In this document: positions 52,507 through 64,000 of the stretch, one piece after another
How the letters are laid out: each line of letters begins with the position of its first letter
How positions within the stretch are numbered: the first letter of the stretch is position 1
DNA from: Pegoplata infirma
Lineage: Eukaryota; Arthropoda; Insecta; Diptera; Anthomyiidae
NCBI GenBank assembly: GCA_963921195.1
Contig: OY992539.1
Span: forward strand, 133,265,182 to 133,329,181
Length of the DNA: 64,000 nt
Reading direction: 5' to 3'
Made by a program: the position numbers and the translations under genes
Notes under the pieces: model-generated
The model's input: the letters and a program-made list of their open reading frames with translations, nothing else
Told to the model about the DNA's origin: nothing
The model's database searches: none

Positions 52507-52691
52507 AGGCATAATTACTTGAGCGAATACGGTTCGGAGACGTGTCAGCTGATACGTTAGCTTGTATTAAAATAAATGGAAATAGGTACTTAAACGAATA
52601 CGTGACGGTGGTGTAGCTGCCGAACTTTAAAACGATGCAACAGCCCGTCACGCTACAGCACCGCTACAGTAGCGCTCAAGTGCCTGGGCCT
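52507..52691. mobile_element. PIF/Harbinger-like MITE, 185 bp, TSD TTA
   Basis: AGGCATAATTACTTGAGCG at the left faces the inverted AGGCCCAGGCACTTGAGCG; TSD TTA (52504-52506, 52692-52694). GC-richer than the surroundings. Confidence 0.8.
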
Positions 52692-52929
52692 TTAGATATA
52701 CTCAAATTAATAAACAACAAAATATTTTTTTTACGAGGACTCTAGTTGATTTACAAAAAAAACTGTTATTTTACAAAAATTATGTTATACGAGGATTTAT
52801 GTTGTTTAACAAAAAAAAAATTTTTTTTTTTGTAAATTTTCTATTTTTTAAAAAAAAATTTCCAAGTCCCGGACAAAATTTATTTTTTTTATTGAAAAAT
52901 ATTTAAAAAAGTTGTCAAAATTGTGAAAA

Positions 52930-52960
<31 letters not shown>

Positions 52961-55005
52961 TATTTTTTCGTTATTAGAACCTTAAGAATAAATTCTTTTG
53001 TGGTTCAATTGGGATTACATAAGAAAAGTCATTATTAAATACTTAAAAGTAATTAAATTAAATTATTTTTTAAAATATAAAGGTCAAAAACAATAGTTTA
53101 ACAAATTAAATATTTAAAAAAAAAAAAAAATATATATTTAATGATAGTTTAACAAATTAATAAAAAAATAAATATATATTTAATGAACTGGCTTTATAGT
53201 TTTGAGAAAAAAAAGAAATAAAATTGAATTATAAATTTAAAAGAATGAAGTTATTGAGTATGATTTGAAGAAAAAGATAAAAAAGAAGTACAGAAAACTA
53301 ATAGTGCATTGTGAGCTAATTGTTGGAAGTGATATGTTCAAATAGGGATTCCTTGAAACTGTTTATTACGAGGATTCTAGTTAATTTACAAAAATACAAT
53401 TATTTTACAAAAATTATTTTATTACGAGGATTCATGTTGTTTAACAATTTTTTATTTTTTTGTAAATATTCTGAGTCCCTAACACATTTTTTCGCGTTTT
53501 GGAGTAAAGAATTATTAAAAAAAAAAATTTCTTAGTCCCAGACAAAAAAATTTCATTAAAAATGCTTTTAGAGTTCATGTATGAATTCAGTCTGAAAAAG
53601 TCTTTCGGTGGGACAATATTGATCATACATCATCAAAATTGATTATAATTTTTGTATTCTATAGGCGAATATGAACGGCACTAACATAACCAAATTTAGA
53701 AGAAAATTCGAACACTCTGACGGTATTATTGTCAGAGCTGCGAAGGATTTCATTCCTTAATTAGATATGGTGTTCTGAATCAAACTTTAATGATTGCGTT
53801 CCCCAATCACAATTTATCGAATGATTTTACATTTGATTTTAAAATATAGAATGCATTCGATTTCTTTTCCATTCGACTTTGAAATTGAATGCGTAAGTTT
53901 TTATACATTCGATTTTTCAAAGTCTCATGAATAATAAATGAATGCATTCAAATTTTAAAATTCTTATAAATTCTCATAAAAAACCAGTGTCATAACTTAA
54001 TTTATTTATATTTGAAAACATTTCAATTAATAGCTATTTTTTTGTATTTTTTCCATAAAACGTCTATAACGTTTTATGGAAAAAATACAAAAAAAAATTT
54101 TACATACAAATTCATGTATGACAACCCAGGCAGAAAAATACGAACGGGAGAGCGCTGGCAAAGTACCTTTAATGGTCGGTTGTGTGCTGGGAAAGCATCA
54201 CAGTTAAGTACTCTCCCAGCGTCCAAAATGATAACCACGGTAAACGGTATGCCGTTGCTATTTCGAAGCGCTTTAAAAACAAAAATTATGGTACTATTAT
54301 AGCACTTTTAGAACAAAAAATGGGACGCATCTAAATTGTATACATAAGTCCATAAGACACATATTTTTTTTGGTGTTTATTTGAATAGAGAAATTTATTT
54401 ATTAAATACATTTTGAACAAACTTTGAACAATTTTCTAAGTCCCGGAAAAATTTTGTTTGCAGTTTTCTTTGCGTTTTGGAATAAAAAATTTTTAAAAAT
54501 GCTTTTAGGAAAAAATTTGGAAAAGCCCCGAAAAAAAGTGGTGTATTGAATCGAAACGGGTATGTATCCGGAGTATAAGGGTGCTGTATCCGGAGTTTAA
54601 GACACTTCCTCACGAAAGAAACAGGTGTTTTTATATAAAATGTGTTAAGTTTGTAATATGCAGGTCATTGTGTATAAGTGACATATCATGAGAACTATCA
54701 AGGACCGACCACTTATCCTGCAGGGAAATAAAAAATATTCCAATTGTTGTGAAAATTAATAAATTTTAATAAAAAATGTATACTTTGAACGGATTTAAAT
54801 AGAAAAACATTGGCAAAGCGCTTGGAAAATACTTTTTCGAATTCATACTACCTTCTACACAAAAAATAAAGTGCTTTGCCGAGACTTTTCCTTTGGAACG
54901 GTTGGCAGTTTCTGCCTGGGAATGTATGATCATTAATGTACATGTACCCTCAAATTACGGATATGCACTTGTATGGACATCCATATATGCATCATATATG
55001 AACAT
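52692..55005. other. AT-rich stretch with a thrice-repeated block and a TTA microsatellite
   Basis: 52931-52964 is a (TTA)n run. The block TTACGAGGA...TTGTTTAACA followed by AAGTCCCGGACAAAA occurs at 52732, 53366 and partly near 54430. 54126 starts CCCAGGCAGAAAAATACG, resembling the possible terminus at 9912. No gene was recognised. Confidence 0.45.
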
Positions 55006-55495
55006 TAGAGTGTCCCTTATTTTGGAAATGTTGGAAATGTTGAGACGGTACCCCCTCATTTTTTTCCTTTTGACTAAAAAATAACTCAGCAAAAATTTTA
55101 CGCCCCTACGACCACGCCTTCCCTACGCGACGGGGCCGTAAAGAGCGGGGCCTTAAAAATCATTTTTCCATACAAAGCAAAAAATTTTTTTTTTGATTTT
55201 AAATTTTTTTGTTATTAATTATAATATTACTTGGTTATCTTATTCACGACAAAAAATTTGATTTTGGTGGGATGAGGCTTTCAGTTTTAAAAAAAATTTG
55301 ATTTTGGTGGGATGAGGCTTTCAGTTTTAAAAAAAATTTAGGGTCCTACAGTAAAAATTTTTTAAATTTTTTTTTTTTTTTAGTTTTGACAAGCAACGGT
55401 TTTAGTTGTAATGTTGCTTTTAATGATATATATTCATAAAAAAATATTACTCATATCTGTGACATCTTGATCGTGTATCGAAAAACATCAAAAAT
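55006..55495 (+). mobile_element. Left half of the palindromic TAGAGTGTCCC hAT MITE
   Basis: Matches 26147-26600 from the terminus TAGAGTGTCCCTTATTTTGG through GTGTATCGAAAAACATCAAA, then stops. A 41-bp internal tandem duplication (about 55270-55330) is private to this copy. The missing right half is best explained by the retrotransposon junction at about 55500. Confidence 0.85.
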
Positions 55496-56301
55496 GCACA
55501 GTAATCCTGTTATAAACGCCATCCGTGATGGGCGGATTATGTGTGGTTGGACACGATCCTTAAAAACCATTGGGCATCAGGGTTAGGGATGGGGGGGGGG
55601 GGGAACTCTGCCAACATTGACCAACCTCATGCTGTATGGTGTTATGTTACACTGACCCGAAAGGGGCATATTCATCATATTAAGTGTGAGTGAGAGGGAG
55701 TGTTAGGAAATAAAGGGGGAATTCCGCCGAATATTACGGACAGTGGTGGAAATTAGGCTCCGTAAAAACCGAAGATGGAAATTTATCTCAACCACCCATC
55801 TTCACAGAATGTAGGGTCAGGGAATAGCCACGAAGGTCCTATGTGAGGGTTGATATGATTATGTCTAGAGTTCTTTGGTGAATGTGTTTTAGTTAGTGAG
55901 CCATTCGACATGGAACGGACAAGTTCATTTTCAAGACTTACACCAAAAAAAAAACAATTGTGAAATTATTTAATTTTAGGGTGTAATTTACCTAAGATTT
56001 TTCGCAGGAATCCAACTTGAAAAGTTTCTTTGCATATTACCCGAATCAACTTAGTTAAACTTACAAAATGCATTTAAGCATTATTTCAATTTTAATTTTG
56101 TTTATTTAGCCACTATATTTAAATAAATGGTACAGTTTGATTGGTCAAATAACGTATTTTTTTAGGTTGATTTAAAAGTTTTATATATCCCTTTCCATAC
56201 AAAATGCTCAATATTATAAATTTTAATTACATTTATTTTTAATATTTTTTTTAATATAAAGGACAATTTTATAATAAAATATAAATTCTAACAAGCTTAA
56301 A

Positions 56302-56484
56302 GCTTGATTTACACGTTAACTACCCTTGACTACCCTTATCTACTATTTCCCAGTATTGGAGGATAGCAATTGTCAAATTCAAATAATTTTTCATACAAAA
56401 TTATTTAAACCCGGCAAACCGTATCACCAATACTGGGAAATAGTAGATAAGGGTGGTCAAGGGTAGTTAACGTGTAAACTGCCC
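56302..56484. mobile_element. 183-bp palindromic MITE with TTAAA duplication
   Basis: TTTACACGTTAACTACCCTT and its inverted copy make arms of over 50 bp. TTAAA on both sides (56297-56301, 56485-56489). Confidence 0.85.
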
Positions 56485-56519
56485 TTAAAATACATACTAA
56501 GCATGATCAGTGACAACTA

Positions 56520-58815
56520 ATTTTTTCTATAGAAACTTTCTCAAAGACAATTTTTCTATAGAAATAAAAAGACAATTCTTCTTTAGAAAATTCCTGACAG
56601 ACAATTTTTCTATAGAAACTTTCTGAAAGACAATTCTTCTATAGAAAATTTCTGAAAGACTATTTTTCTATAAAAAATTTCTAAAAGACAGATTTACTAT
56701 AGAAAATTTTTAACAGACAATTTTTTTAAAAAATTTCTCAAAGACAATTCTTCTATAGAAAATTTTTAATAAACAATTTTTTTATAGAAAATTTCCAAAG
56801 ACAATTTTTTTATAGAAAATTTCTGAGAAATAATTTTTCTACAGAAAATTTCTGAAAGAAAATACTCCTATAGAAAATTTTCTATAGAAATTTTCTCAAA
56901 GACAATTCTTCTGTAGCAAATTCCTGAAAGACAGTTTTTCTATAGAAACTTTCTGAACACCAATTTTTATATAGAAAATTTCTGAAAGAAAATTTTTCGA
57001 TAGAAAATTTCTGGTTGACAATTTTTCTATAGAAAATTTTGAAAGATAATTTTTCTATAGAAAGTTTTGGACGACAATTTTTTCTATAGAAAACTTTTTC
57101 AAGCCAATTTAAAAAAAAAAAAATTCTATAAAAAATTTCTTAAAGACAATTTTTCTATAAAAAATTTCTCAAAGATAATTCTTTAATAGAAAATTTTTTA
57201 AAGATAATTTTTCTATAGAAAATTTCCCAAAGACAATTATTCTACAGAAAATTCCTCAAAGACAATTCTTTAATAGAAAATGTTTTAAAACTAATTTTTC
57301 TATAGAAAATTGGTTTTAAACCAATTAAAAAAGATAATTTTTCTATAGAAAATTTCACAAAGATAATTTTTCATAGAAAATTTCTGAAAGGCAATTTTTC
57401 TGTAGACAATTCTTCTATAGAAAATTTTTCGATAGAAAATTTCTGGAAGACAATTTTTCTATGGAAAATTTCTGAAAGACAATTTTTCTAAAAAAAATTT
57501 TGAAAGTTAATTTTTCAATAGAAAATTTTTGAACAACAATTTTTCTATAGAAATTTTTTTATAGAAAGTTTCTGAAAGACAATTTTTCTATAGAATATTT
57601 CTCAAAGACAATTTTTCTATAAAATATTTCTCAAAGACAATTTTTCTACAGAAACTTTTTCAAAGACAGTTTTTCTATATAAAATTTCTGAAAGACAGGT
57701 TTTCTGTAGAAAATTTCTGAAAGACAATCTTTCTATGGAAACTTTCTCAAACACAATTTTTCCATAGAATACTTCTGAAAGGCAATTTTCATAGAAAAAT
57801 TCTCAAAGACAATTATTCTATAGAAAATTTCTTAGACAATATTTCTATAAAAATTTCTGAGAGAAATTTTTCTAGAGAATATTTTTGAAAAATAATTTTC
57901 CATAGAAAAATTCTCAGACAATTCCCAAGGACAATTTTTCTACAGAAAATTTCTCAAAGACAATTCTTCAATAGAAAATTTTTTAAAGATAATTTTTCTA
58001 TAGAAAATTTCCCAAATATAATTTTTATATAGAAAACTTCTCAAAGATAATTTTTTAATAGAAATTAAAAAAAAAATTCTATAGAAACTTTCTTAAAGAC
58101 AATTTTTTATAGAAAATTGCTGAGACAATTTTTCTGCAGAAAATTTCTAAAAAACAATTTTTCTATATAAAATTTCTAAAAGACAGGTTTTCTATAGAAA
58201 ATTTCTAAAAAAAAATTTTTTTCTGAGAGACAATTTTTTTACAGAAAATTTCTGAAAGAAAATTTTTCTATAGAAAATTTCTGAAAGACAGGTTTTCAGA
58301 GAAAATTTCTAAAAGAAAATTTTTCTGTAGAAAATTTTTTAAAAAATTTTCATAAAAAATTTCTCAAAGACAATTTGTTTATAGAAAATTTTTTATAGAA
58401 AATTTCTCAAGGACAATTTTTCTATAGAACATTTCTGAAAGTCAATTTTTCTATAGAAAATTTCTGAAAGACAATTTTTCTATAGAAAATTTCTTAAAGA
58501 CAAATTTTCTATAAAAACTTTGTCAAAGACAATTTTTAAATATAAAATTTTTCAAATACAATTTTTCTATAGAAAATGTCTTAAAGTCATTTTTAAATAG
58601 AAAATTTTTCAAATACAATTTTTCTATAGAAAATGTCTTAAAGGCATTTTTTTCTATAGAAAATTTTTGAAAGACAATTTTTAATAGAAACTTTTTCAAA
58701 GACAATTTTTGTAAAGAAAATTTCTTAAAGATAATTTTTCTATAGAAAAGACAGTTTTTCTATAGAAAATTATTCTGTAAAAAATTTCGTAAAAACAACT
58801 TTTCTTTAGATATTT
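56520..58815 (+). repeat. SAT2 degenerate 29-bp satellite, forward part
   Basis: About 70 diverged units of GACAATTTTTCTATAGAAAA + TTTCTGAAA. The CTATAGAAAA segment is shared with SAT1, so the two satellites are probably related. Confidence 0.85.
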
Positions 58816-58839
58816 TTTTGTTTTTTTTTTAGAAAGTAT

Positions 58840-59225
58840 CTATAGAAAAATTGTCTTTCAGACATTTCTAGAGAAAAATTGTCTTTAAGAAATTTTCTAT
58901 GGAAAAATTGACTTTGAGAAATTTTTAAAGAAAAATTGTCTTAATACATATTTTCTATAGAAAAAATGTATGAGAAATTTTTTATAAAAAATTGTATTTA
59001 AAAATTTTTTATAGAAAACTTGTCTTTAAGAAATTTTCTATAGAAGAATTGTCTTTCAGAAATTTTCTATAGAAAAATTGTCCTTGAGAAATTTTTATAC
59101 AAAAATTTTTTTTAGAGATATTTTCTATTGAAATATTGCTTAAAAATTTTTTTATAAAAAAATTGTCTTTAAAAAAATTTTCTAAAGAAAAATTGTCTTT
59201 CAGAAATTTACTATTGAAAAAATTC
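58840..59225 (-). repeat. SAT2 satellite, inverted part
   Basis: The same unit read as its reverse complement (AGAAATTTTCTATAGAAAAA + TTGTCTTTC). The flip lies at about 58815-58840. SAT1-like relics follow to 59580. Confidence 0.8.
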
Positions 59226-60750
59226 TGTAATTCCTAGAATTTTTTTCTATAGAAAAATTCTCTATTTCTGAGAAATTTTTTCTATAGAAAAAGTCTTGCA
59301 TTTTGAGACAATTTTTCTATAAAAAAAGTCGTAAATTCTTAAACAATTTTCCTATAGAAAAAAAACTCAGATTCTGACACAATTTTTCTACAGAACAAAT
59401 TTTAGATTCTGTGACAATTTTTCTACAGAAAAAGTCTCAGGTTCTGATACAATTTTTCAATAGAAAAAATCATAGATTCTAAGACAATTTTTCTTTAGAA
59501 CAATTTTCATATTCTGAGACAATTGTTCTATAGAAAGTACCATATTGTGAGACTATTTTTCTAAAGATTTTTTTCTGTAGATGCTGAATTATCACTAACC
59601 GGAATCTGCAATCAAAAACCTCAAGTCATTTTCTGGATCTGCTTTTGTGTCTACTATTGAACCAACACTGCGAACCGGAGACCAATTGTTTTATGTTTTT
59701 TATGGCGTTCCTTAAAATTTAAACAGCCAAGTAATGTATTTTTACAAGTTGCGTGGCGGCTGCCGCAAATGTTTGGATAAACCACCACCGTCTGCAACTG
59801 AAAGTTAATATATTGGTTAATATACGTTTATCAAATATATAAACTCATTATTTTTGCTTACCTTTTTAATTAATTAAATAAATTAGTTCCTCATACATAC
59901 ATATATTTTATAAAAAATTAAAGACAATTTATTGTCAATGTGTTGTTTACAATGTGGCATTAATATGTCGACTTTATCGAATTAAATTTATTTATATTTA
60001 TAAAAAAAACTTAGGTAAAAGATTCAAGTTTGTGTATGTTAAATTTAATATTGTAAACAATGCTTTTTTACAAAATAAATGTCATATACAATTTAGTTAA
60101 AACTTGAGCAATTTCTTGAACTCAATATAAAAAAAATTTACCTAAGTCACATTAGACTGTTTAACACTAGTTATTTTTTTGGGTGTATATGGGATCGTAA
60201 CACTTCTTGTAGTTTCAGGAAACCCTCTAGGCCTGGAAGTTGTGGTTATTAATTTTTATTAATTTTTGTGACATCGATCTGGACCGTTTGTTGACGGGCG
60301 GGGTAGCGGTATCCGGTGGTCGTTGTAAATTTCGTTGGTGTCGGATGTGCATGCACCAATAGGGATACGGATTTTAACTATCGGTCGGTATGTTTGTTGG
60401 GTTACGACGTGATTCAAATTTAAATTCGTTTAATCACCCGTTGTGTGAGAATTTAAAATTGTCAGTTGTGGAAAATTAAATTATTTTAAAAATTTCGATT
60501 CGCCTTTAAAATTTTGATTTGCGTTTATTTTATCCGGTGTGTGGTAAATGTCGGGAGGTTTTCGTGATATTTTGATCAACGGTTTGTAAATGCGCGAGTG
60601 CGGTAGTGGAGTGTGTGAGATCGAGTTTGCCACTCGAGGTGGTGGATCGGGGTAAGTTGTATGGTTTGATGAATGTAAGGTAGGGTTACGTTTGTGGGAG
60701 ATTATGAGCATATGTGTTGTAGTGTTATGTTTGATGATATATTGCTTTAA

Positions 60751-61135
60751 AGCAGCGACAGGCAAACACATACTATCATATTTTTTCTTTGTGTGTGTAA
60801 CATGTAGCACTCTCGTACTCAATGCACTTAAAGAAACTTATAGTAAAAATGATAACATTGAACCATTTAAAAAATAAAAAATATAATAAATGACATTGGT
60901 TAAAATGTCTAGCAATGTAGTATTTAGTGAATAGTGACAAACTAAGCATTTTGGTTTACCAAAAAATGTTCCTTAAACAAGAATTTGACATTAAAATTTT
61001 TTATTGATTATTTCTCTAAGTATATTTTAAACAAGAAGAGAGGAGAAAATTGTGTTTTTTTGATTTTGTTTAATGAGTGAGAGCATGTAGGTGTGAGAGT
61101 AAAAACGCCGCGTAGTGCTTTTGCCTGTCGCTGCT
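60751..61135. mobile_element. 385-bp MITE with TTAA duplication
   Basis: TIR AGCAGCGACAGGCAAA and its complement, TTAA on both sides (60747-60750, 61136-61139). Inserted in the putative LTR. Confidence 0.9.
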
Positions 61136-61460
61136 TTAAAGTGTAGTGTGGGTTCTGGGGTCGGTTCGTTGTGTATAGTTTTAGTTTTTACTCTTCTGGT
61201 GGAGTTACAAGGTAACTGCATGATAGGGGTTCTATGGAACCAGTTAGTGGATTTAGAAATTGTTACGGTTTGTAATAACAAATTATCAAATTTAGAAAAG
61301 AATTGGTTTATTGTATTCAAAAGATTTAACAAGAATGAAAATAATTTTGAAAATATTTGAAAACACTGACAACATTTAAAATCAATGTTTTTATGTTTTG
61401 AATATAAAATTATTAATACAGTAGAAGTTGCAAGTGTTCCACTACAACATCTCCCTTTGT

Positions 61461-63204
61461 TTAAGAGGAACTAAAATCCTTCATCCAAGCAGGAGGTTGA
61501 CGGTTTCTAGTCGATCGTCTAGGCGTTTCAATGATAACTGGAGGTGTTGGTAAATTTGCATCCATTTCAATTGAATCGGATGTAGAATGAAATGATGAGT
61601 CTGGGTCTATCTGTTGATTACACTGTGCTACAGTGGAAAAATACTTCTGATGTGACATAGTATAGGTTGTTGGTCTTGTCGAGTAGATCACAAAAATGCC
61701 CATTAAAGTTGCCAGACACCCTCAAATTTTAGAGTTATTGTCAAAAAACGTTTTTTTAGGACTTTTCTCACTAAACCTTTTGTAATTCAGAAAATTTTCA
61801 ACCGATTTTAAATTTTTTAACTATTTTTGATAGAAGAAGGATGGGGCTTTCCATGTGTGTGAATTGGTCTATACATATAAGAAAGATATTTATTGACTTT
61901 TCTATAAAATCTAATTTTTTGGTCATTTTTTGAAAATTTTTCGATTTTTTCGATTTTTTTCTGCTATAGTTCGTTTAACAACCTTTATATTTATAAACGT
62001 ATTTTTAAAGAAAATTTGATTCTGAATACGATAAGCTTTATCCTGAAGAAATCGGATAACAATTGACAGAGTTGTGATAATTTGTCTAAAAAAGAAAATT
62101 TAGATTTTGCAGGAAATCGCCGTTCAGATATCCCAGACAAAAAAAATAATTTTATCATGAGAGGTCATGTACAATATTTTTAAAGGTTTTTGGCGCTTTG
62201 AATCAAAATCTGGCCTTTAAATTGCTCTATCTCGTCAGGTTTTTGAGATATTTAACATAAACTGATATATCAAAAACTTAATAAGATAGCGCAATTTGAA
62301 GGTCGAATTCGAATTCAGGAGGGCAAAATCCTTTAAAATAATGATACGCGACCGCTTAGTATGTTCGTTTATTTTTTTATTTTTTTTGCCTGGGTTTGTC
62401 CGAACGGCAATTTCAAGCAAAATCTTAATTTTCTTTTTTAGAAAAATTATCACAACTCTGTCAATTGTTATCCGATTTTTTCGAAATAAAGCTCATCGTA
62501 TTCACAATTAAATTTTCTTTAAGAATAAGTTTATAAATATAAATGTTGTTGAACGAACTATAACAGAAAAAAATCGTTAAACTCAAAAATTTTTCAAAAA
62601 ATAACAAAAAATTAGATATTGTTGAAAAAATCAATACATATCTTTCTTATATGTATGGACCAATTCACGCACATGAAAAGCCCTATCCTTTTTCTATCCA
62701 AAACAGTTGAAAAATTGAAAATCGGTTAAAAAATGTTTAAGTTACACGTGGTTTAGTGAGAAAAGTCAAAAAAAATCGTTTTTTGACAATAACTTTAAAA
62801 TTTGAGGGTGTCTGGCAAGTTTGATGGACATTTTTGTGATCTTTTCGACGAGACCTACAACCTTAACTACCTCATTTTAAAAGTATATTTGATTTTGTGT
62901 TTTTTGTAGCACAGTGTTATCTTCTGGATCAGATTCAATTCTAACTTGAACAGGATGTATCAGTGAATTAGGTTCCACTTGATTTTGCTCTATCTGTTGA
63001 TCGGGTTGTGAGGTTAAATTGAACATTTCCAGCAACAATTGTGTTGAGTTCACTGGCTCTTCAACATTGCTGTATCTTTTCTTCAGCTGATTTGCATGAG
63101 ATCGAATTAATTTTTGGTTATTTTTGTCATTTATTAAGACATTATAATTAACAGTTCCCACTCGTTCTATTATTGTTCCAGATACCCATATATATTTATT
63201 ACTA
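61461..63204 (-). pseudogene. Ty3/gypsy-type integrase C-terminus, broken
   Basis: On the - strand 63204-62877 encodes an integrase-tail segment with VSGTIIERVGTVNYNVLI and KLIRSHANQLKKRY, typical of the end of gypsy-type Pol. 61663-61461 encodes the extreme C-terminus with RRSTRNRQPPAWMKDF and a stop. A 1.2-kb palindromic element (61664-62863) lies between, and another TE fragment cuts the upstream side near 63205. Retrotransposon remnant, non-functional as it stands. Confidence 0.8.
61664..62863. mobile_element. Palindromic element, 1.2 kb, AGGTTGT termini
   Basis: Arms of about 0.6 kb are inverted copies (GATCACAAAAATG, TTGCCAGACACCCTCAAATT) around about 62265. Flanks TAT/TAA are not a clean TSD. 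It interrupts the gypsy-type Pol. Confidence 0.8.
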
Positions 63205-64000
63205 GCTTACCATCCCGGTACTTCGTTACCGGTTGTATTGAATACCGAATAATAGAAGGATCAGGATTACTCTATGAATTCAAAAAATTCCCCTAGATAG
63301 TCTTTGTTTTATTTACTTGTGGACGCTTACGTCGTTCATAAAATAATATTTCAATGAATAATTTAAACAATACAATTTGAATAACTTCGCTGGTACGTTA
63401 TCATGTGCGTTCCGGTGAAAAAAAGATATTGACAATTTTCGAGCCCTTATATCAGGTTTTTGGATTTAAAGTGAATAAATATTTCAGTGAAAAAAGAAAT
63501 GGGAATAAAAATAAGTTTGAGTGAAAAAACATATAGGGAGAAAAAATATGGAATAAAAAAAGTTAAATACGATAAATTTGAGTAAAAATTATCATTCCAT
63601 ATTGTTCCCTGCTCTATTTCATTTCGATCCCCGTTCTACTCCATTTCATTTCCAATTCCATCTCCTTTTGTTCCATGCAAGTTTCATTCCTCTCCGTATA
63701 ATATGCGTTAAAGAAATAAAAATTTATATTGTCGTTATTTTATAGATATGAAAAGTATCATTTTACACCACTTTTACCAGGTACCCCTTTTTATCCTAAA
63801 ATTTTAAATTTTAAAATATGGCTGTTATTTCTGGGGCTTTTAGTTTAATAGTTAGATAGGTAAAAATAACCATTTGCCACCTCTTCCCTTAAAATTAAAT
63901 TTTCCAAAAAACCTTTTTTTTTGTGCTAGTTGATCCTATATTTAAAGTATCAAGTTTCTGAACCATTATTTCAAGAAATATAAGAATAACCAAATTTACA
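63205..64000 (+). mobile_element. TE fragment starting CTAGCTTACC, cut by the window edge
   Basis: Begins TACTAGCTTACCATCCCGG, then ACTTCGTTACCGG, related to 2642-2815 and in style to 36879. 63480-63660 has GGGAATAAAAATAAG and TTTCATTCC/TTCCATTCC-like simple motifs. No protein was recognised. Confidence 0.4.

Larger units (their letters stand above)
55941..60185. mobile_element. TA-flanked element (CACCAAAAAAAAAA) carrying a 2.7-kb satellite array
   Basis: CACCAAAAAAAAAACAATTG at the left, TTATTTTTTTGGGTG at the right, TA at both borders (55939-55940, 60186-60187). Subterminal TTTACCTAAG near 55990 and 60140 supports a pair. It holds a TTAAA-flanked MITE and the SAT2 array. 59590-60100 shows nothing certain. 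Confidence 0.65.
55500..61449 (-). mobile_element. Probable 3' LTR of a gypsy-type retrotransposon, in three pieces
   Basis: On the - strand a purine-rich AAACAAAGGGAGATG tract ends at about 61450 and is followed by TGTTGTAGTGGAACACTTG, an LTR-like start. LTR-like sequence then runs 61449-61136, 60746-60186 and 55940-55500 once the inserted elements at 60751-61135 and 55941-60185 are taken out, about 1.3 kb. The end at about 55500 abuts a broken MITE. No second LTR is in the window, so the boundaries are inferred. Confidence 0.45.

Noticed and set aside
59590..59720. Short minus-strand peptide ending in ADPENDLRFLIADSG
   Set aside because: It looks protein-like, but about 30 residues without context are not enough to call a gene fragment.
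60481..61332. ORFs of about 100 residues on the minus strand around 60.5-61.3 kb
   Set aside because: They lie in the putative LTR and a TTAA MITE and show no protein-family features.

Overview
The window is eukaryotic, very AT-rich and almost certainly from a fly. The evidence is a spliced rhomboid protease gene with strong Drosophila-type protein similarity, dipteran (GTCY)n mini-me-like repeats, a Jockey-clade LINE and a tRNA-derived SINE. The repeat load and large introns suggest a large-genome calyptrate (blow fly, house fly or flesh fly type), but the species cannot be read from the sequence.

One host gene is convincing: four coding exons on the + strand (757-987, 31152-31416, 31616-31762, 35988-36283). 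They encode a seven-helix secretase-type rhomboid intramembrane serine protease, closest by eye to stem cell tumor/RHBDL3. The first visible exon begins right after a splice acceptor, so an N-terminal part may lie upstream. Intron 1 (30.2 kb) and intron 3 (4.2 kb) consist mostly of mobile DNA.

The rest is a dense nest of transposons, resolved here through terminal inverted repeats (TIRs) and target-site duplications (TSDs). Eleven elements carry a perfect 8-bp TSD (hAT type). Others have TA (Tc1/mariner-like), TTAA or 3-bp TSDs. At 8059-22987 a nearly complete hAT transposase gene (three exons, one A-run frameshift) is interrupted by four insertions. The largest is a 10.4-kb element that contains a 6.2-kb palindromic element, which contains a 3.0-kb element carrying a conserved-looking unknown protein fragment, which contains a further MITE. 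Two more three-level nests follow (23029-25444 and 25456-27302).

Intron 3 holds a recent 1.2-kb tandem duplication with two arrays of a perfect 35-bp satellite. Downstream of the gene (36.3-64 kb) are palindromic MITEs, a 5'-truncated Jockey-type LINE with an open reverse transcriptase frame (47502-49360), a 2.7-kb degenerate satellite whose orientation flips inside a TA-flanked element (55941-60185), and the 3' part of a Ty3/gypsy-type retrotransposon on the - strand broken by later insertions. No operon, CRISPR, phage or bacterial feature is present.
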